Source: JAGLON01 sp041394985
GTDB taxonomy: Bacteria; Zixibacteria; MSB-5A5; GN15; JAAZOE01
DNA: 64,000 nt
Assembly: GCA_041394985.1 (NCBI GenBank)
Contig: JAWLBI010000001.1
Coordinates: 1,488,001 to 1,552,000 of the forward strand
Direction of reading: 5' to 3'
In this document: piece by piece, positions 43,903 through 53,072 of the stretch
Numbering within the stretch: position 1 is the stretch's first letter
Layout of the letters: the number at the start of each line of letters is the position of its first letter
Notes under the pieces: generated by a model
Database searches by the model: none
What the model saw: only the letters and a program-made list of their open reading frames with translations
What the model was told of the DNA's origin: nothing
Translations under genes and position numbers: made by a program

Positions 43903-44163
43903 TCACTTGACGAGATACCGGAATACGGCCCAGAAGATCGCCTTGACGATAAGGGCGGTTAGTAACAGTGGTATCGCGAGTTGGAACAGCACAACCGGGC
44001 AGTTGCCGACGACGCTGTACAGCAGCGCCAGACCGACGATTGCCAGTGAGCCGTTTTTAATATACTCGGCATACCGGCTTTTCGAGTATTCTCCGAAAGT
44101 ATAGCCGATGATTGCAGCCATGGCGATACTCATGGCAATCGGGGACACGCCGTCAGGACACAT
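43903..44163 (-). CDS. Small three-helix membrane protein
   Basis: An 86-residue hydrophobic protein starting MCPDGVSPIAMS, with three predicted membrane helices (about 8-24, 38-55 and 57-80) and a short charged loop near EYSKSRYAEY. GGAG is eight bases before the ATG at 44163. It is convergent with the kinase-like gene, only two bases away. No family recognised. Confidence 0.5.
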   Translation of the reverse strand: MCPDGVSPIAMSIAMAAIIGYTFGEYSKSRYAEYIKNGSLAIVGLALLYSVVGNCPVVLFQLAIPLLLTALIVKAIFWAVFRYLVK

Positions 44164-44240
44164 CAATTATTCTCCACAAACAGATTCTACTCCTATATTC
44201 GACAGAAATTATCAATACATTTGACGTTAATTTTGAATAT

Positions 44241-44261
44241 CTGTACTGACCGGCCGTACAG
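44241..44261 (+). promoter_or_regulatory. Inverted repeat upstream of prohibitin-like gene
   Basis: CTGTAC and GTACAG face each other across nine bases. TTGACG at 44221 lies just before it and could be a -35 box whose -10 region would overlap the repeat. A dimeric regulator site is plausible but unproven. Confidence 0.4.
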
Positions 44262-44347
44262 TAATTATTGTTGATACCGGCAGTGAGTCGCCGTATTGTG
44301 TTGAAAATCATTGTAACTTAGGAATATGTGCAGGAGGAGGAACTCTC

Positions 44348-45163
44348 ATGAAAAACAAAGTACTAATGAAATACGCGAAATTACTCGGGCTGCTCGCCGT
44401 CTTACTGATCCTTGCCGGGTGCGGCACGCAGATACCCTCGGGGCACCGCGGTGTCAAGTATATGAAATTCGGCGATGGTACCGAGATGGGCAGGATCTAT
44501 GAAGAGGGATTTAACTGGCATCTTCCCTGGAACTCGATTTATGTCTACAATGTCCAGTTGCAGGAGCGCAAGGAAGACCTGACGATTCTGTCATCCGACG
44601 GTGCGACGATTACCATGGAAGTGTCGATCTGGTATCGCCCCATCGATGTGAAATTGGATTCGCTTCAGAAAACTATCGGGCAAAACTACTATAATTCGAT
44701 TGTCGCGACGGCCCTGCGAGGTGTCGGTCGAGCCATTGTCGGTCAGTACAAGCCTGAGGAAATCTATTCGACCAAACGGGAAATCATTGCATCGGAAATC
44801 CTTGGGCAAATGAAGGGACTAATGCAGGATAAATTCGTCAACGTGGAAAATATCATTATACGGAATGTTACTCTGCCGCCGAAAATCACCGAGGCGATTA
44901 ACGCCAAACTCGCCGCCGACCAGGAACAGCAGAAAATGCAATTCACGCTCCTGAAGGAAAAGCAGGAGGCCGAACGAAAACGAATTGAGGCACAGGGTAT
45001 TGCCGACTTCCAGAAAATCGTGTCCAGCGGTATCACGCCGACACTGCTCAAATGGAAAGGGATCGAGGCAACCGAGAAGTTGGCCAATTCGCCGAACTCA
45101 AAAGTCGTGATTATTGGTAACTCGAAAGATGGTTTGCCGATTATCTTAGGCGGCCAGGACTGA
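44348..45163 (+). CDS. Prohibitin/SPFH-domain lipoprotein
   Basis: A 271-residue protein with a signal ending in a lipobox (LLILAGCGTQ), so it should be lipid-anchored. An SPFH/prohibitin domain follows (about 28-205: IPSGHRGVKYMKFGDG, NWHLPWNSIYVYNVQLQE, ALRGVGRAIVGQYKPEEIYS), then a coiled coil (about 190-225, EQQKMQFTLLKEKQEAERKR) for ring assembly. Prohibitin-like proteins form large membrane-bound rings that scaffold or control proteases. A lipoprotein anchor instead of an N-terminal membrane helix is a less common arrangement. AGGAGGAGG precedes the ATG. Confidence 0.85.
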   Translation: MKNKVLMKYAKLLGLLAVLLILAGCGTQIPSGHRGVKYMKFGDGTEMGRIYEEGFNWHLPWNSIYVYNVQLQERKEDLTILSSDGATITMEVSIWYRPIDVKLDSLQKTIGQNYYNSIVATALRGVGRAIVGQYKPEEIYSTKREIIASEILGQMKGLMQDKFVNVENIIIRNVTLPPKITEAINAKLAADQEQQKMQFTLLKEKQEAERKRIEAQGIADFQKIVSSGITPTLLKWKGIEATEKLANSPNSKVVIIGNSKDGLPIILGGQD

Positions 45164-45189
45164 TTTTATAATTTGATATTGGAATTAGT

Positions 45190-45220
45190 GGGCAGGTTTC
45201 CAAAAGAAACCTGCCCTTTT
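45190..45220 (+). terminator. Terminator built from a dispersed hairpin
   Basis: GGGCAGGTTTC faces GAAACCTGCCC across five bases, followed by TTTT. The same GGCAGGTTTC/GAAACCTGCC hairpin occurs in the repeat mosaic at about 34698-34721. Confidence 0.75.
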
Positions 45221-45224
45221 AATT

Positions 45225-47381
45225 TTATCGTATTGTCAGCTCACTCAAGAGCCCCTGTAATCCATACACCTCATCGATGATGTACAGAATGTAGCGGCTG
45301 TCGACGATGATTGAGCGCGCGACATCCGGATTGTGGTAATAATCCGCCGCGACGCCGTCGATGCAGGTATCGAAATCGATCCCGATAAATTCGCCGCGAC
45401 CATTCAAAACAGGGCTTCCCGAATTACCGTTCGTGCCGCTGTTGCTTGAAATGAAGTTCACCGGAATATCATTATTCTGTTTATTGCGATACTTGCTCGA
45501 GACGTGATTCTTGTATGCCTCGGTGAGGGCCTCCGGAATAATGAATGGACTCGCGCCGGTTTCCTTCTCGAATACGCCGCTCAGATGTGTCTGATAATGA
45601 TAGGTAATCGCATCGCCGGGATTGTAGCCGGATACGATTCCCCAGTTGAGCCGCTTGGTGCCGTTTGCATCCGGGTGGAGTTTCTTTTTTGACAGCGCCA
45701 TGTAGGCCTTGGCGGCCTGCGCATCAAGGCGCCCCAAGGCATCATCATACACCTTTGTTCGCTCCTTTGATTCCTCGATCTCGGGATACAGAGCCACGGC
45801 GAGATTTATCATGGGATCATTGAGGCGCTCGAGCTCATCCTTGTTCATTTCGAACAATTTCAGCCGAGAGTCAAGATCGCCGACCATCGAGCGGGCAAAC
45901 AGGTAATCCACATATTGATGGATAAAGTTATGCTGATCCTTCCCGGCGAATATTTCATCAATGCCCGTTATTCTCTGATCCACGGGTAATGTCAATATAT
46001 CGTCCAGAAGGTGCGTCATAATGACATTATCATATTCGGGTACGAGATTGATCTGGGCAGATTTAAAATCTTCCAGCGCGATGTCGACATCACGATCCTG
46101 ATACCCAATTTCCCGGTCAATATCGGCTTTTTCCCGTTCGACCGCCCATTTGTATAAATCGATGGCCAGGCTCAGCGTCTGACAGGCCTGCGGAAGCGTC
46201 TTCAGATAAAAATCCTTTAAATACGTTTTCTTTCTCCCGGAAATCAGGTCTTTATAATTATCCAATAGTGGTGTTCCCTCGGTGTCGTTTCTCTGTAAGT
46301 ATGCTCTCAGTTTTTTCTCGTCCTCCGCTCGCATCTTAAGCAGATTGGCCCGCTTGAATCCTCGCACGATACCTTTTGTCTTTTTATAATAATTACTGAT
46401 ACCGGACCGAGTCGATGACAGGCGAATTTTCTTTTCGGCATCCTGGTCGGCCAGTTCATCCAACAAATCCATGCGCAATTTCGAAGTCTTGAGATAGAGC
46501 GGATAATAGTCGTTCAGGAGGTGCTCAAGTTCGTAGGTCGAGGCGTACCGATGCGTCGAACCGGGGTAGCCGATAAGGAGTGATATATCGCCCTCTTTGA
46601 TTCCCCGGGATGACATCGCCAGGTATTTTCGCGGTTTGTACGGGATATTCTCGGTCGAATACTCGGCCGAGGAGCCATCCGGCGCGATGTAGGCTCGGAC
46701 AAAGGCGAAGTCGCCGACATGCCGAGGCCACATCCAGTTGTCGATTTCGCCGCCATAGTCACCGATGGCTTCAGGGGGCGCGTAGACGATGCGGATATCC
46801 TTGATTCGGAAATAGGTATACAGGATAAACTGCGTATCGCCGTACATTCTCGCGACTTTGCATTCGACATCGCGGTCGCGCTCCGCCTCGGCGATAATTT
46901 CCTTGATGCGCTGTTCGATTGCCTTGTGGCGAGATTCCCCGGGTGTGCTTTTCTTTAGTATGTCGGCAAAGCGATCGGTGACATCGGTCACATCGAGGGT
47001 TACCATCGCATAATATCCGATGGCAGGGATTTCCTGCTCGGGCGTTTCGGCATAGAATCCGTTCTCGATAAAATTCTGCCCCACCGTGGATTGTTTTTGA
47101 ATGGCGCCGAATGCGACGTGGTGATTCGTGATGAGCAATCCGGTCGGGGAGACGAACGATGCCGTCCCTCCGCGCAGTCGTACGATAGCATCGGCGAGGG
47201 CGACTCCATCCGGATTATAGATATCCTTTGCGGACAATTGTAAGCCCGCGCCGGTAAGAGAATCATAAGGCAGATGCCCGATATCATACAGCGGCCACAT
47301 GCCGCCGTCGGCCTGCGCAAGTCCTATACATACACATAAAGATAGGAATAGACACATTGCGAATAAAATGGCAGGTCTCAT
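45225..47381 (-). CDS. S46-family dipeptidyl-peptidase (DPP7/DPP11-like)
   Basis: A 718-residue exported serine peptidase that removes dipeptides from peptides in the periplasm. A signal peptide (MRPAILFAMCLFLSL, ending near AQA) precedes a split chymotrypsin fold: the His in GLLITNHHVAFG (about 87-88), the Asp in GEIDNWMWPRHVGDF, and the Ser in GNSGSPVLNG near the C-terminus, with a helical insertion domain between. The start at 47381 follows AGGAGG; a longer frame to 47444 has no signal peptide at its front. S46 enzymes are known from Bacteroidota and some Proteobacteria that live on proteins. The residue after IGIDFD, which sets acidic or neutral preference in the family, reads Thr here. 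Confidence 0.9.
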   Translation of the reverse strand: MRPAILFAMCLFLSLCVCIGLAQADGGMWPLYDIGHLPYDSLTGAGLQLSAKDIYNPDGVALADAIVRLRGGTASFVSPTGLLITNHHVAFGAIQKQSTVGQNFIENGFYAETPEQEIPAIGYYAMVTLDVTDVTDRFADILKKSTPGESRHKAIEQRIKEIIAEAERDRDVECKVARMYGDTQFILYTYFRIKDIRIVYAPPEAIGDYGGEIDNWMWPRHVGDFAFVRAYIAPDGSSAEYSTENIPYKPRKYLAMSSRGIKEGDISLLIGYPGSTHRYASTYELEHLLNDYYPLYLKTSKLRMDLLDELADQDAEKKIRLSSTRSGISNYYKKTKGIVRGFKRANLLKMRAEDEKKLRAYLQRNDTEGTPLLDNYKDLISGRKKTYLKDFYLKTLPQACQTLSLAIDLYKWAVEREKADIDREIGYQDRDVDIALEDFKSAQINLVPEYDNVIMTHLLDDILTLPVDQRITGIDEIFAGKDQHNFIHQYVDYLFARSMVGDLDSRLKLFEMNKDELERLNDPMINLAVALYPEIEESKERTKVYDDALGRLDAQAAKAYMALSKKKLHPDANGTKRLNWGIVSGYNPGDAITYHYQTHLSGVFEKETGASPFIIPEALTEAYKNHVSSKYRNKQNNDIPVNFISSNSGTNGNSGSPVLNGRGEFIGIDFDTCIDGVAADYYHNPDVARSIIVDSRYILYIIDEVYGLQGLLSELTIR

Positions 47382-47494
47382 AGCCCTTTCCTCCTGGTAT
47401 GCGAAGGATACGACACAGATATTGGTAAGGCAAGGGTAAAACAACGTCTGAGTAATAAGCCAGGATCGGGGTACGGTATAGTCAATGCAGAAGA

Positions 47495-49948
47495 CTACAT
47501 ACTCTCACAGGTTTTGGCGATTGGAAAATAAAGCCGAAAAGTAGTTCCCTTGCCGTGTTCGGATTCGACATCAATGTATCCATTATGATCTTTCATGACC
47601 GAATCAACGACACTAAGGCCGAGCCCTGAACCTCTCTTACTATCTACTGTTTTTGTTGTGAAAAACGGATCGAATATTTTGTTAATGGCACTCTTGGGTA
47701 TTCCGGTACCTGTGTCACTGATTGATATTGTTATATATTCACCAGAGGGGATGTTCCCGGATGTCAGACGTTTTCTTTTTATATTGATTATATCTGAAAT
47801 TACTGTGACACATCCTCTATGGTTCATGGCATCGCACGAATTGATTATTAAATTGAGAAAAGCCCGATACAATTGTGCCTCACCACCCATGATGGTATAA
47901 ATATAAGCCGATAAGCTCGTTTTGATATCTATTCCTTTTGCAATTGGTTTTACTGCGGATATTACTTCCAATAGGATACTGTTAAGATTCACTGCGCTTA
48001 ATTCATAATGTCCGCGACGGCCCAGTGTCAGTAATTGTTGGTTTATTTCACCCAATCTTATGCCGGCATTTTCAATTTCAGTCAACATCTGATAGGCCTC
48101 GTCCTCAGGCCTTAATGTTTCCTTGATCAATTCAGGATATGTCGTGATTGGTGACAACAGGTTATTGAAATCATGTGCGATTTGTCCTGCGACCTGTCCC
48201 GCCATGTTCAACCTCTGGGCTCGAGCCTCTAGCTCATGAAGGCGTTTTATCTCAGTAATATCTTCTACCATTTCGATTGCGGCGATTATTGCACCATTGG
48301 CATCTTTGATAGGTGATGATATAATACGAAAATTGCGAATATTGCCATCATAAGGAGTTTCAGTCACGGCCTCATATACATTTCCGTCCCGAAGAGTTTT
48401 GATTGTCGGGCAGTATTCACAAACTGAGTTTTTTGGCGGAGAGTTAAATGCCTTATAACATGTCGTTTTTTTGCCGGCTTTAATATCAGGAAACCACTTT
48501 CGCATACGACGATTCAGATCCAGAATCTCCATGTTTGGGCTAATGAGAGAAACTCCGATTTCTATATTTTCCAATATGCTCTTTAATTTGTTTTCGTTTT
48601 CCTTTAGATTCCGATGCATTAAAAGGTTCGTCAATCCGTCGGTCAATCGTCTTCCGATTTCCAACAGCAAGCGTTCCTCGTATTTAGTCCAAATACGCCC
48701 ATAAGAACATTGATGAAGTCCGAATTCCCATGCCTTACCGATCCTTGGTCGGAGTGCCGTGGCCATATAAGATTTAATTCCATATATTTCCGATATTTCC
48801 TTTGGCAGCAGACAGTCTGTCCCCGGGCCAAATTTCAGTACTCCGTCAGTAGCCAATGCCAGTCTGAATATTTCTGCGATATCTTTGTCTGTGGGTATTT
48901 CCTGACCGCGTTTGCCGGCACCAGGAAAATCGGGATGAGAACTCTCCATAGGGACAGACCATGTTTCCGAATTAGGATCACACGGATAAACGAGCCATGC
49001 TCGATCGCAATTAAAAATAGAGCGAACGACAGAAAGCACATTATCCATCATTTGATCAAGATCGTCTGCTGTCTGCATTGCTCTGTTTATTAGGTCCATA
49101 GCCTTGTAAAAATAAAGCTGTTTCTTGCGTTCCAGCTGCGCTTTCCTTCGATCCAATATATCTCTGCCAACGGCGAGCACGCCGGCTATTTCTCCATTTG
49201 CGTCGAATTCCGGCACAATGGAATATTCTAAAAGCAACTCTTTGCCGTTCGCATTACACCAGGAGAATTCGTGAAATTGAGGGGTTCCGGTTTCCAATGC
49301 CAATCGGAGTTTTTCCACGTAAGATTCGATATATGGTTTTGTTACGCCTGGAATGTCTTCATAGGGTACATTGATAACTTGATTTTTTGCCAATCCACTT
49401 GCCTTTTCCCAGGCAGAATTTACAAATGCGCGCTGTAGTTCTTTATTGTATCGAACAATGAATTCCTGAATATTATCCAGGACGGATTGATATTCCCGTT
49501 CTCGCTTTGCCAAATCCTGTTGAGCTTTCTTGCGCTCGGTAATGTCTACAAGTGCCGCGATATTCCCAATAACATTTCCCTGATCATCGTGAAAGGGAGA
49601 GGCATAAATACTATATTCTACTAACGTTTCGTCCTTTCTCTGCCGCTTGACATCAATCCCATTCAATGTCATCCCTATGCGCATCATTTCTCGGAATTTT
49701 TTAAATTCCTCTTGTGCTTCCTGAGGAACCGTCGGCAAGAATTTACCGAATACTTCTTCGGCCTTCCAACCCAGGAGCTTCTCAGCGGCATGATTCCATA
49801 TCTTCTGGACTCGCCCTTCCAAATCAAGGCCAATTATCGCAACAGGGACCGCCTCAATAACGGCGCGAAGAATATCCTCATTCAGATTTTGATCAATAGA
49901 TGAAATTCCAAGGCCCCTAGGAGTTTGTCCTGGATTTTGCTTATCCAT
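47495..49948 (-). CDS. Multi-PAS/GAF sensor histidine kinase
   Basis: An 817-residue soluble sensor kinase. Order: PAS (about 25-140), PAS (about 150-270), GAF-like (about 285-445), PAS (about 450-570), HisKA-like dimerisation domain with phospho-acceptor His592 in GQIAHDFNNLLSP, and an ATPase domain (about 695-815) with the G-boxes in ISDTGTGIP and RGSGLGLSVV. There is no membrane helix, so it senses an internal signal. The third PAS domain holds Cys497, Cys510 and Cys513, a possible redox or metal site. No response regulator lies next to it. Confidence 0.92.
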   Translation of the reverse strand: MDKQNPGQTPRGLGISSIDQNLNEDILRAVIEAVPVAIIGLDLEGRVQKIWNHAAEKLLGWKAEEVFGKFLPTVPQEAQEEFKKFREMMRIGMTLNGIDVKRQRKDETLVEYSIYASPFHDDQGNVIGNIAALVDITERKKAQQDLAKREREYQSVLDNIQEFIVRYNKELQRAFVNSAWEKASGLAKNQVINVPYEDIPGVTKPYIESYVEKLRLALETGTPQFHEFSWCNANGKELLLEYSIVPEFDANGEIAGVLAVGRDILDRRKAQLERKKQLYFYKAMDLINRAMQTADDLDQMMDNVLSVVRSIFNCDRAWLVYPCDPNSETWSVPMESSHPDFPGAGKRGQEIPTDKDIAEIFRLALATDGVLKFGPGTDCLLPKEISEIYGIKSYMATALRPRIGKAWEFGLHQCSYGRIWTKYEERLLLEIGRRLTDGLTNLLMHRNLKENENKLKSILENIEIGVSLISPNMEILDLNRRMRKWFPDIKAGKKTTCYKAFNSPPKNSVCEYCPTIKTLRDGNVYEAVTETPYDGNIRNFRIISSPIKDANGAIIAAIEMVEDITEIKRLHELEARAQRLNMAGQVAGQIAHDFNNLLSPITTYPELIKETLRPEDEAYQMLTEIENAGIRLGEINQQLLTLGRRGHYELSAVNLNSILLEVISAVKPIAKGIDIKTSLSAYIYTIMGGEAQLYRAFLNLIINSCDAMNHRGCVTVISDIINIKRKRLTSGNIPSGEYITISISDTGTGIPKSAINKIFDPFFTTKTVDSKRGSGLGLSVVDSVMKDHNGYIDVESEHGKGTTFRLYFPIAKTCESM

Positions 49949-50205
49949 GGAATACCTGCCAGTTTTAGTATTGAGGTCTTACGGCTAATCCCGAAATGGA
50001 AACCTCACCGCCCTTTGAAATGGCCAAACCGGCTAAAACGAACCCAGACTATATTGTAATGGCCATATCTAGTATCGACATTTTAAGAAAAATCTATTTT
50101 GAATCAACATTAAAATAAAGGCACTGGATTAATGTTCTGTAATTTAAATATATTGATATGATTTAATCTGTCGTTTGCATCAACGGATTAAAGTAGAAAA
50201 TAACT

Positions 50206-50967
50206 CTATCGCACCAGTCGCTGTTTCTCTCGGAATTCCCGGATTTCCGAGATATCCAACACGACGGAAAATATGCGGGTCTTATCTTCATTTTCAGGGG
50301 AGACTCGCTGCATGATTCCCCACGGCGCCGATACCAGCGACCGGCCCTGTAGTCTTCCGCCCCAAAGTTCGCCAACGCCACAGCATTTTACGCAGTAAGC
50401 CCCGGAGACTCGAGACCCCTCGACGAATAATTTTTCGTCCCGCGCGTATTTCTCCTTAATTGTTTCGTTCGGAATGAACGGCGAAACAGTGGGGATGAAT
50501 ACGATATCCGGATCCAATGACCGCAGCCGCTCGAAATTCTCCGGTTTCAGGACGTCGGCGCAGATCAGAATCGAAATCCTGACGCCGCCGACCTCGATGA
50601 TAGTCGGTTCGGTTCCCGGCGTAATATTGTGATTGCGCTCATTTACCGTCGGATTTTGTTTGCGATACGACCCGATCCGCTCGCCATTATTGAATACGAT
50701 GCTTGTATTGAAGAACCGTTCGCCGTCCGATTCGACCGCCGTACCGGCGATGAGTATCGTCTCGAACCGCTCGGATAATGTCCGGCAATAGCGCAGCCAT
50801 TCGTGGCCTTCAACCGTGTTGCGCTCGGTATCCCGACGGGCGGGATTGACATTGAAATATTCCGGCAGGACCACGAAACTCGGCCGCTGCTTGAATATTA
50901 ACAGGTTTTCATCCAGAGCGAGCTGTTTACCGGTTGCACACTGGACGACGACTATTTTCTTTAACAT
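50206..50967 (-). CDS. Carbon-nitrogen hydrolase (nitrilase superfamily)
   Basis: A 253-residue nitrilase-fold amidohydrolase. The catalytic triad is visible: Glu36 in VVLPEYF, Lys103 in YRKQNP and Cys136 in ILICADVL. The substrate amide or nitrile is not evident; the sequence is most like small stand-alone amidases. There is no neighbouring operon partner, with 250 AT-rich bases separating it from the kinase. Confidence 0.87.
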   Translation of the reverse strand: MLKKIVVVQCATGKQLALDENLLIFKQRPSFVVLPEYFNVNPARRDTERNTVEGHEWLRYCRTLSERFETILIAGTAVESDGERFFNTSIVFNNGERIGSYRKQNPTVNERNHNITPGTEPTIIEVGGVRISILICADVLKPENFERLRSLDPDIVFIPTVSPFIPNETIKEKYARDEKLFVEGSRVSGAYCVKCCGVGELWGGRLQGRSLVSAPWGIMQRVSPENEDKTRIFSVVLDISEIREFREKQRLVR

Positions 50968-51158
50968 ACATCTTCATACGCCAAAAAGGCGTCTTCGTTT
51001 CCCATTCGAAGTAAATTCTTTGTTGCAAAACGTCGATACTATATATAAGATTATAATAAGAACGGTTCGCATGCGAGCGCAATATTTATACAGTATAAAA
51101 TCATTATGAGCCGACAGTCCGAGCGGCCGTTCCGGAATCTCTATCGATCGAGGGTGCG

Positions 51159-51830
51159 ATGAATCAGCAGATTATTATCAAAGACGACTTCGGCGTGTTC
51201 GGCGCCGCCGGAGAACTGGAAGAGAAACTCTGCGCGAAGGGGTGTAAGACTATCATCGGTGTCGACGAGGCGGGCCGAGGCCCCCTGGCCGGGCCGGTTG
51301 TCGCGGCGGCCGTTTATCTTCCAGAAGATGAAATCATCGAGGGCCTGACCGATTCGAAGAAATTGACCGCCGTTCGCCGCGATATCCTATTCGATGCCAT
51401 TATCACATCGCGCGCCGCTTATGCCGTCGGGATCATCGATAATATGATGATCGACAAGATCAATATCCTGAGGGCGACATTTCGAGCCATGACCGAGGCC
51501 GTGAAAAAAATACACCTCACGCCGGACTGCGTTCTTGTCGACGGTAATCAGGCCATTGCGAATCTCAACCTGCCGCAGATCGCTGTTGTCGGGGGGGATG
51601 CCTCGTGTCGGTCGATTTCAGCTGCATCGATCATCGCCAAGGTGACTCGGGATCGCATTATGGATCACTACGCGAACATCTATCCCAAGTTCGATTTTGC
51701 CAAACACAAGGGGTATCCGACCGCCGATCACATGCGGGAATTGAAGGAACACGGCCCGACGCCGATTCACCGGAAATCGTACAAACCGGTGGCCGAAATC
51801 ATTGCCCAGACCGAACTATCACTGGCGTGA
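51159..51830 (+). CDS. rnhB: Ribonuclease HII
   Basis: A 223-residue RNase HII that removes ribonucleotides and RNA from RNA-DNA hybrids. The signature IIGVDEAGRGPLAGPVV carries the first catalytic acids; GLTDSKKLT, the later VLVDG and DHYANIYPKF complete the site. GAGGG precedes the ATG. Its stop codon overlaps the start of the YraN-family gene (TGATG), a pairing seen in many bacteria. Confidence 0.95.
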   Translation: MNQQIIIKDDFGVFGAAGELEEKLCAKGCKTIIGVDEAGRGPLAGPVVAAAVYLPEDEIIEGLTDSKKLTAVRRDILFDAIITSRAAYAVGIIDNMMIDKINILRATFRAMTEAVKKIHLTPDCVLVDGNQAIANLNLPQIAVVGGDASCRSISAASIIAKVTRDRIMDHYANIYPKFDFAKHKGYPTADHMRELKEHGPTPIHRKSYKPVAEIIAQTELSLA

Positions 51831-52174
51831 TGGGGACGCCGAAGCAGCAAAAAGGCGCCCGCGGCGAGGACATCGCCGCCGAATATCTGGAAAAACTCGG
51901 TTATACGATTATCAAGCGCAATGCTCGCCTTTCACATCTCGAAATCGATATCATCGCACAGGATAAAAACTGCCTGGTTTTTGTCGAGGTCAAGCATGCG
52001 CTGACCGACGATTTCGGACATCCCGCCGCGTGGATTAATAAGAAAAAACAGGAGCGGCTCCGCCGGGCTGTTCAGCGATATATCGATACCCACGACATTG
52101 GCGATAAGGACTTCCGCATCGACGCGGTGACGATTTATAAAGGCGAAATCGAGCATTATAAAGCGGCGTTTTAG
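51830..52174 (+). CDS. YraN (UPF0102) family nuclease-fold protein
   Basis: A 114-residue protein starting MGTPKQQKGARGEDIAAEYL, with the restriction-like core D in HLEIDIIAQD and E-x-K in LVFVEVKHA, as in all UPF0102 proteins, which are Holliday-junction-resolvase-like in fold and of uncertain role in DNA processing. The start overlaps the rnhB stop by one base; a longer frame from 51605 lies inside rnhB and is wrong. Confidence 0.92.
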   Translation: MGTPKQQKGARGEDIAAEYLEKLGYTIIKRNARLSHLEIDIIAQDKNCLVFVEVKHALTDDFGHPAAWINKKKQERLRRAVQRYIDTHDIGDKDFRIDAVTIYKGEIEHYKAAF

Positions 52175-52347
52175 GTACTTCCAATATCGTTGAATTCTTC
52201 ACAATCTCTTGAAACAAAAGACTATTTTCGTTGTTGCAATGGGTAATATCCACTCGTTTTTTGTAAAATCAGGCTTGTCAAAAGCGGGCGGATCAAATAC
52301 ATTGAGCTACCTGAATTTGTAATCGATTAGCGATACTGGAGGATACA

Positions 52348-52869
52348 ATGGCAATTAGCAAGAAGATTGAGAAAAACTTCAACGCCCAGATGGTCCGCGA
52401 GTTCTATTCGTCCTATCTGTACCTGGCCATGGCCGGATATTTCGAGGAAATCGGGCTCAAAGGCTTCGCCAACTGGATGCGCATGCAGGCTGAAGAAGAG
52501 CGCATGCACGCGATGAAATTCTATGATTATATTCTCAGCCGGGGTGGAAAAGTTGTGCTCGGTCAGATCGATGCTCCCTCGAAAGGCTGGAAATCACCCC
52601 TCAATGCTTTTGAGGAGACTTTAAAGCACGAGGAGTCCGTGACGACTCACATCCACGAACTGGCCAGCCTCTCTATAGAAGAAAAGGATCATGCCGCCAA
52701 TAGTTTTTTGAAGTTCTTCATTGATGAGCAGGTCGAGGAAGAAGAAGGGGTCCATGATATTCTGGCTAAACTGCGCCTGATCAAGGATTCTTCGAGTGGC
52801 CTGTTTATGATCGATGCGGAGCTGGCTAAACGGCCGATGCCCGCAGCTTTGGGCACAGCCGGCGCGTAA
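52348..52869 (+). CDS. ftnA: Ferritin (non-heme, FtnA-like)
   Basis: A 173-residue ferritin that stores iron as a mineral in a 24-subunit shell. Ferroxidase ligands are seen in REFYSSYLYLAMAGYF, AEEERMHAMKFY and DEQVEEEEGVHD. The length is typical of FtnA. TGGAGG precedes the ATG. It has its own terminator and would complement the rubrerythrin and peroxiredoxins at 10.5-12 kb in handling iron and peroxide. Confidence 0.93.
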   Translation: MAISKKIEKNFNAQMVREFYSSYLYLAMAGYFEEIGLKGFANWMRMQAEEERMHAMKFYDYILSRGGKVVLGQIDAPSKGWKSPLNAFEETLKHEESVTTHIHELASLSIEEKDHAANSFLKFFIDEQVEEEEGVHDILAKLRLIKDSSSGLFMIDAELAKRPMPAALGTAGA

Positions 52870-52892
52870 CATTTCTCTTCTATAGAATATTT

Positions 52893-52920
52893 AAAGGCGG
52901 GATGTCTCCCGCCTTTTTTT
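52893..52920 (+). terminator. Rho-independent terminator of ferritin gene
   Basis: AAAGGCGGGA pairs with TCCCGCCTTT around four bases, followed by seven T. Confidence 0.88.
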
Positions 52921-53072
52921 ATTGAATGTGGCCTGGTGTGCCATTCTCGATTCATGGCTGGCAGGGAAGACTGATAATGAAATTCGGCAGGCGGCGGCTG
53001 AGGCGTATGATAAATATCAACACTGCGGTATCACCGCGGCAAAGAATCTACTTGTTACCGGGAAATAATAAT

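Noticed and set aside
51605..52174. YraN-family gene starting at 51605
   Set aside because: The first 75 codons are a shadow of rnhB; the ATG at 51830 overlaps the rnhB stop and fits the family N-terminus.
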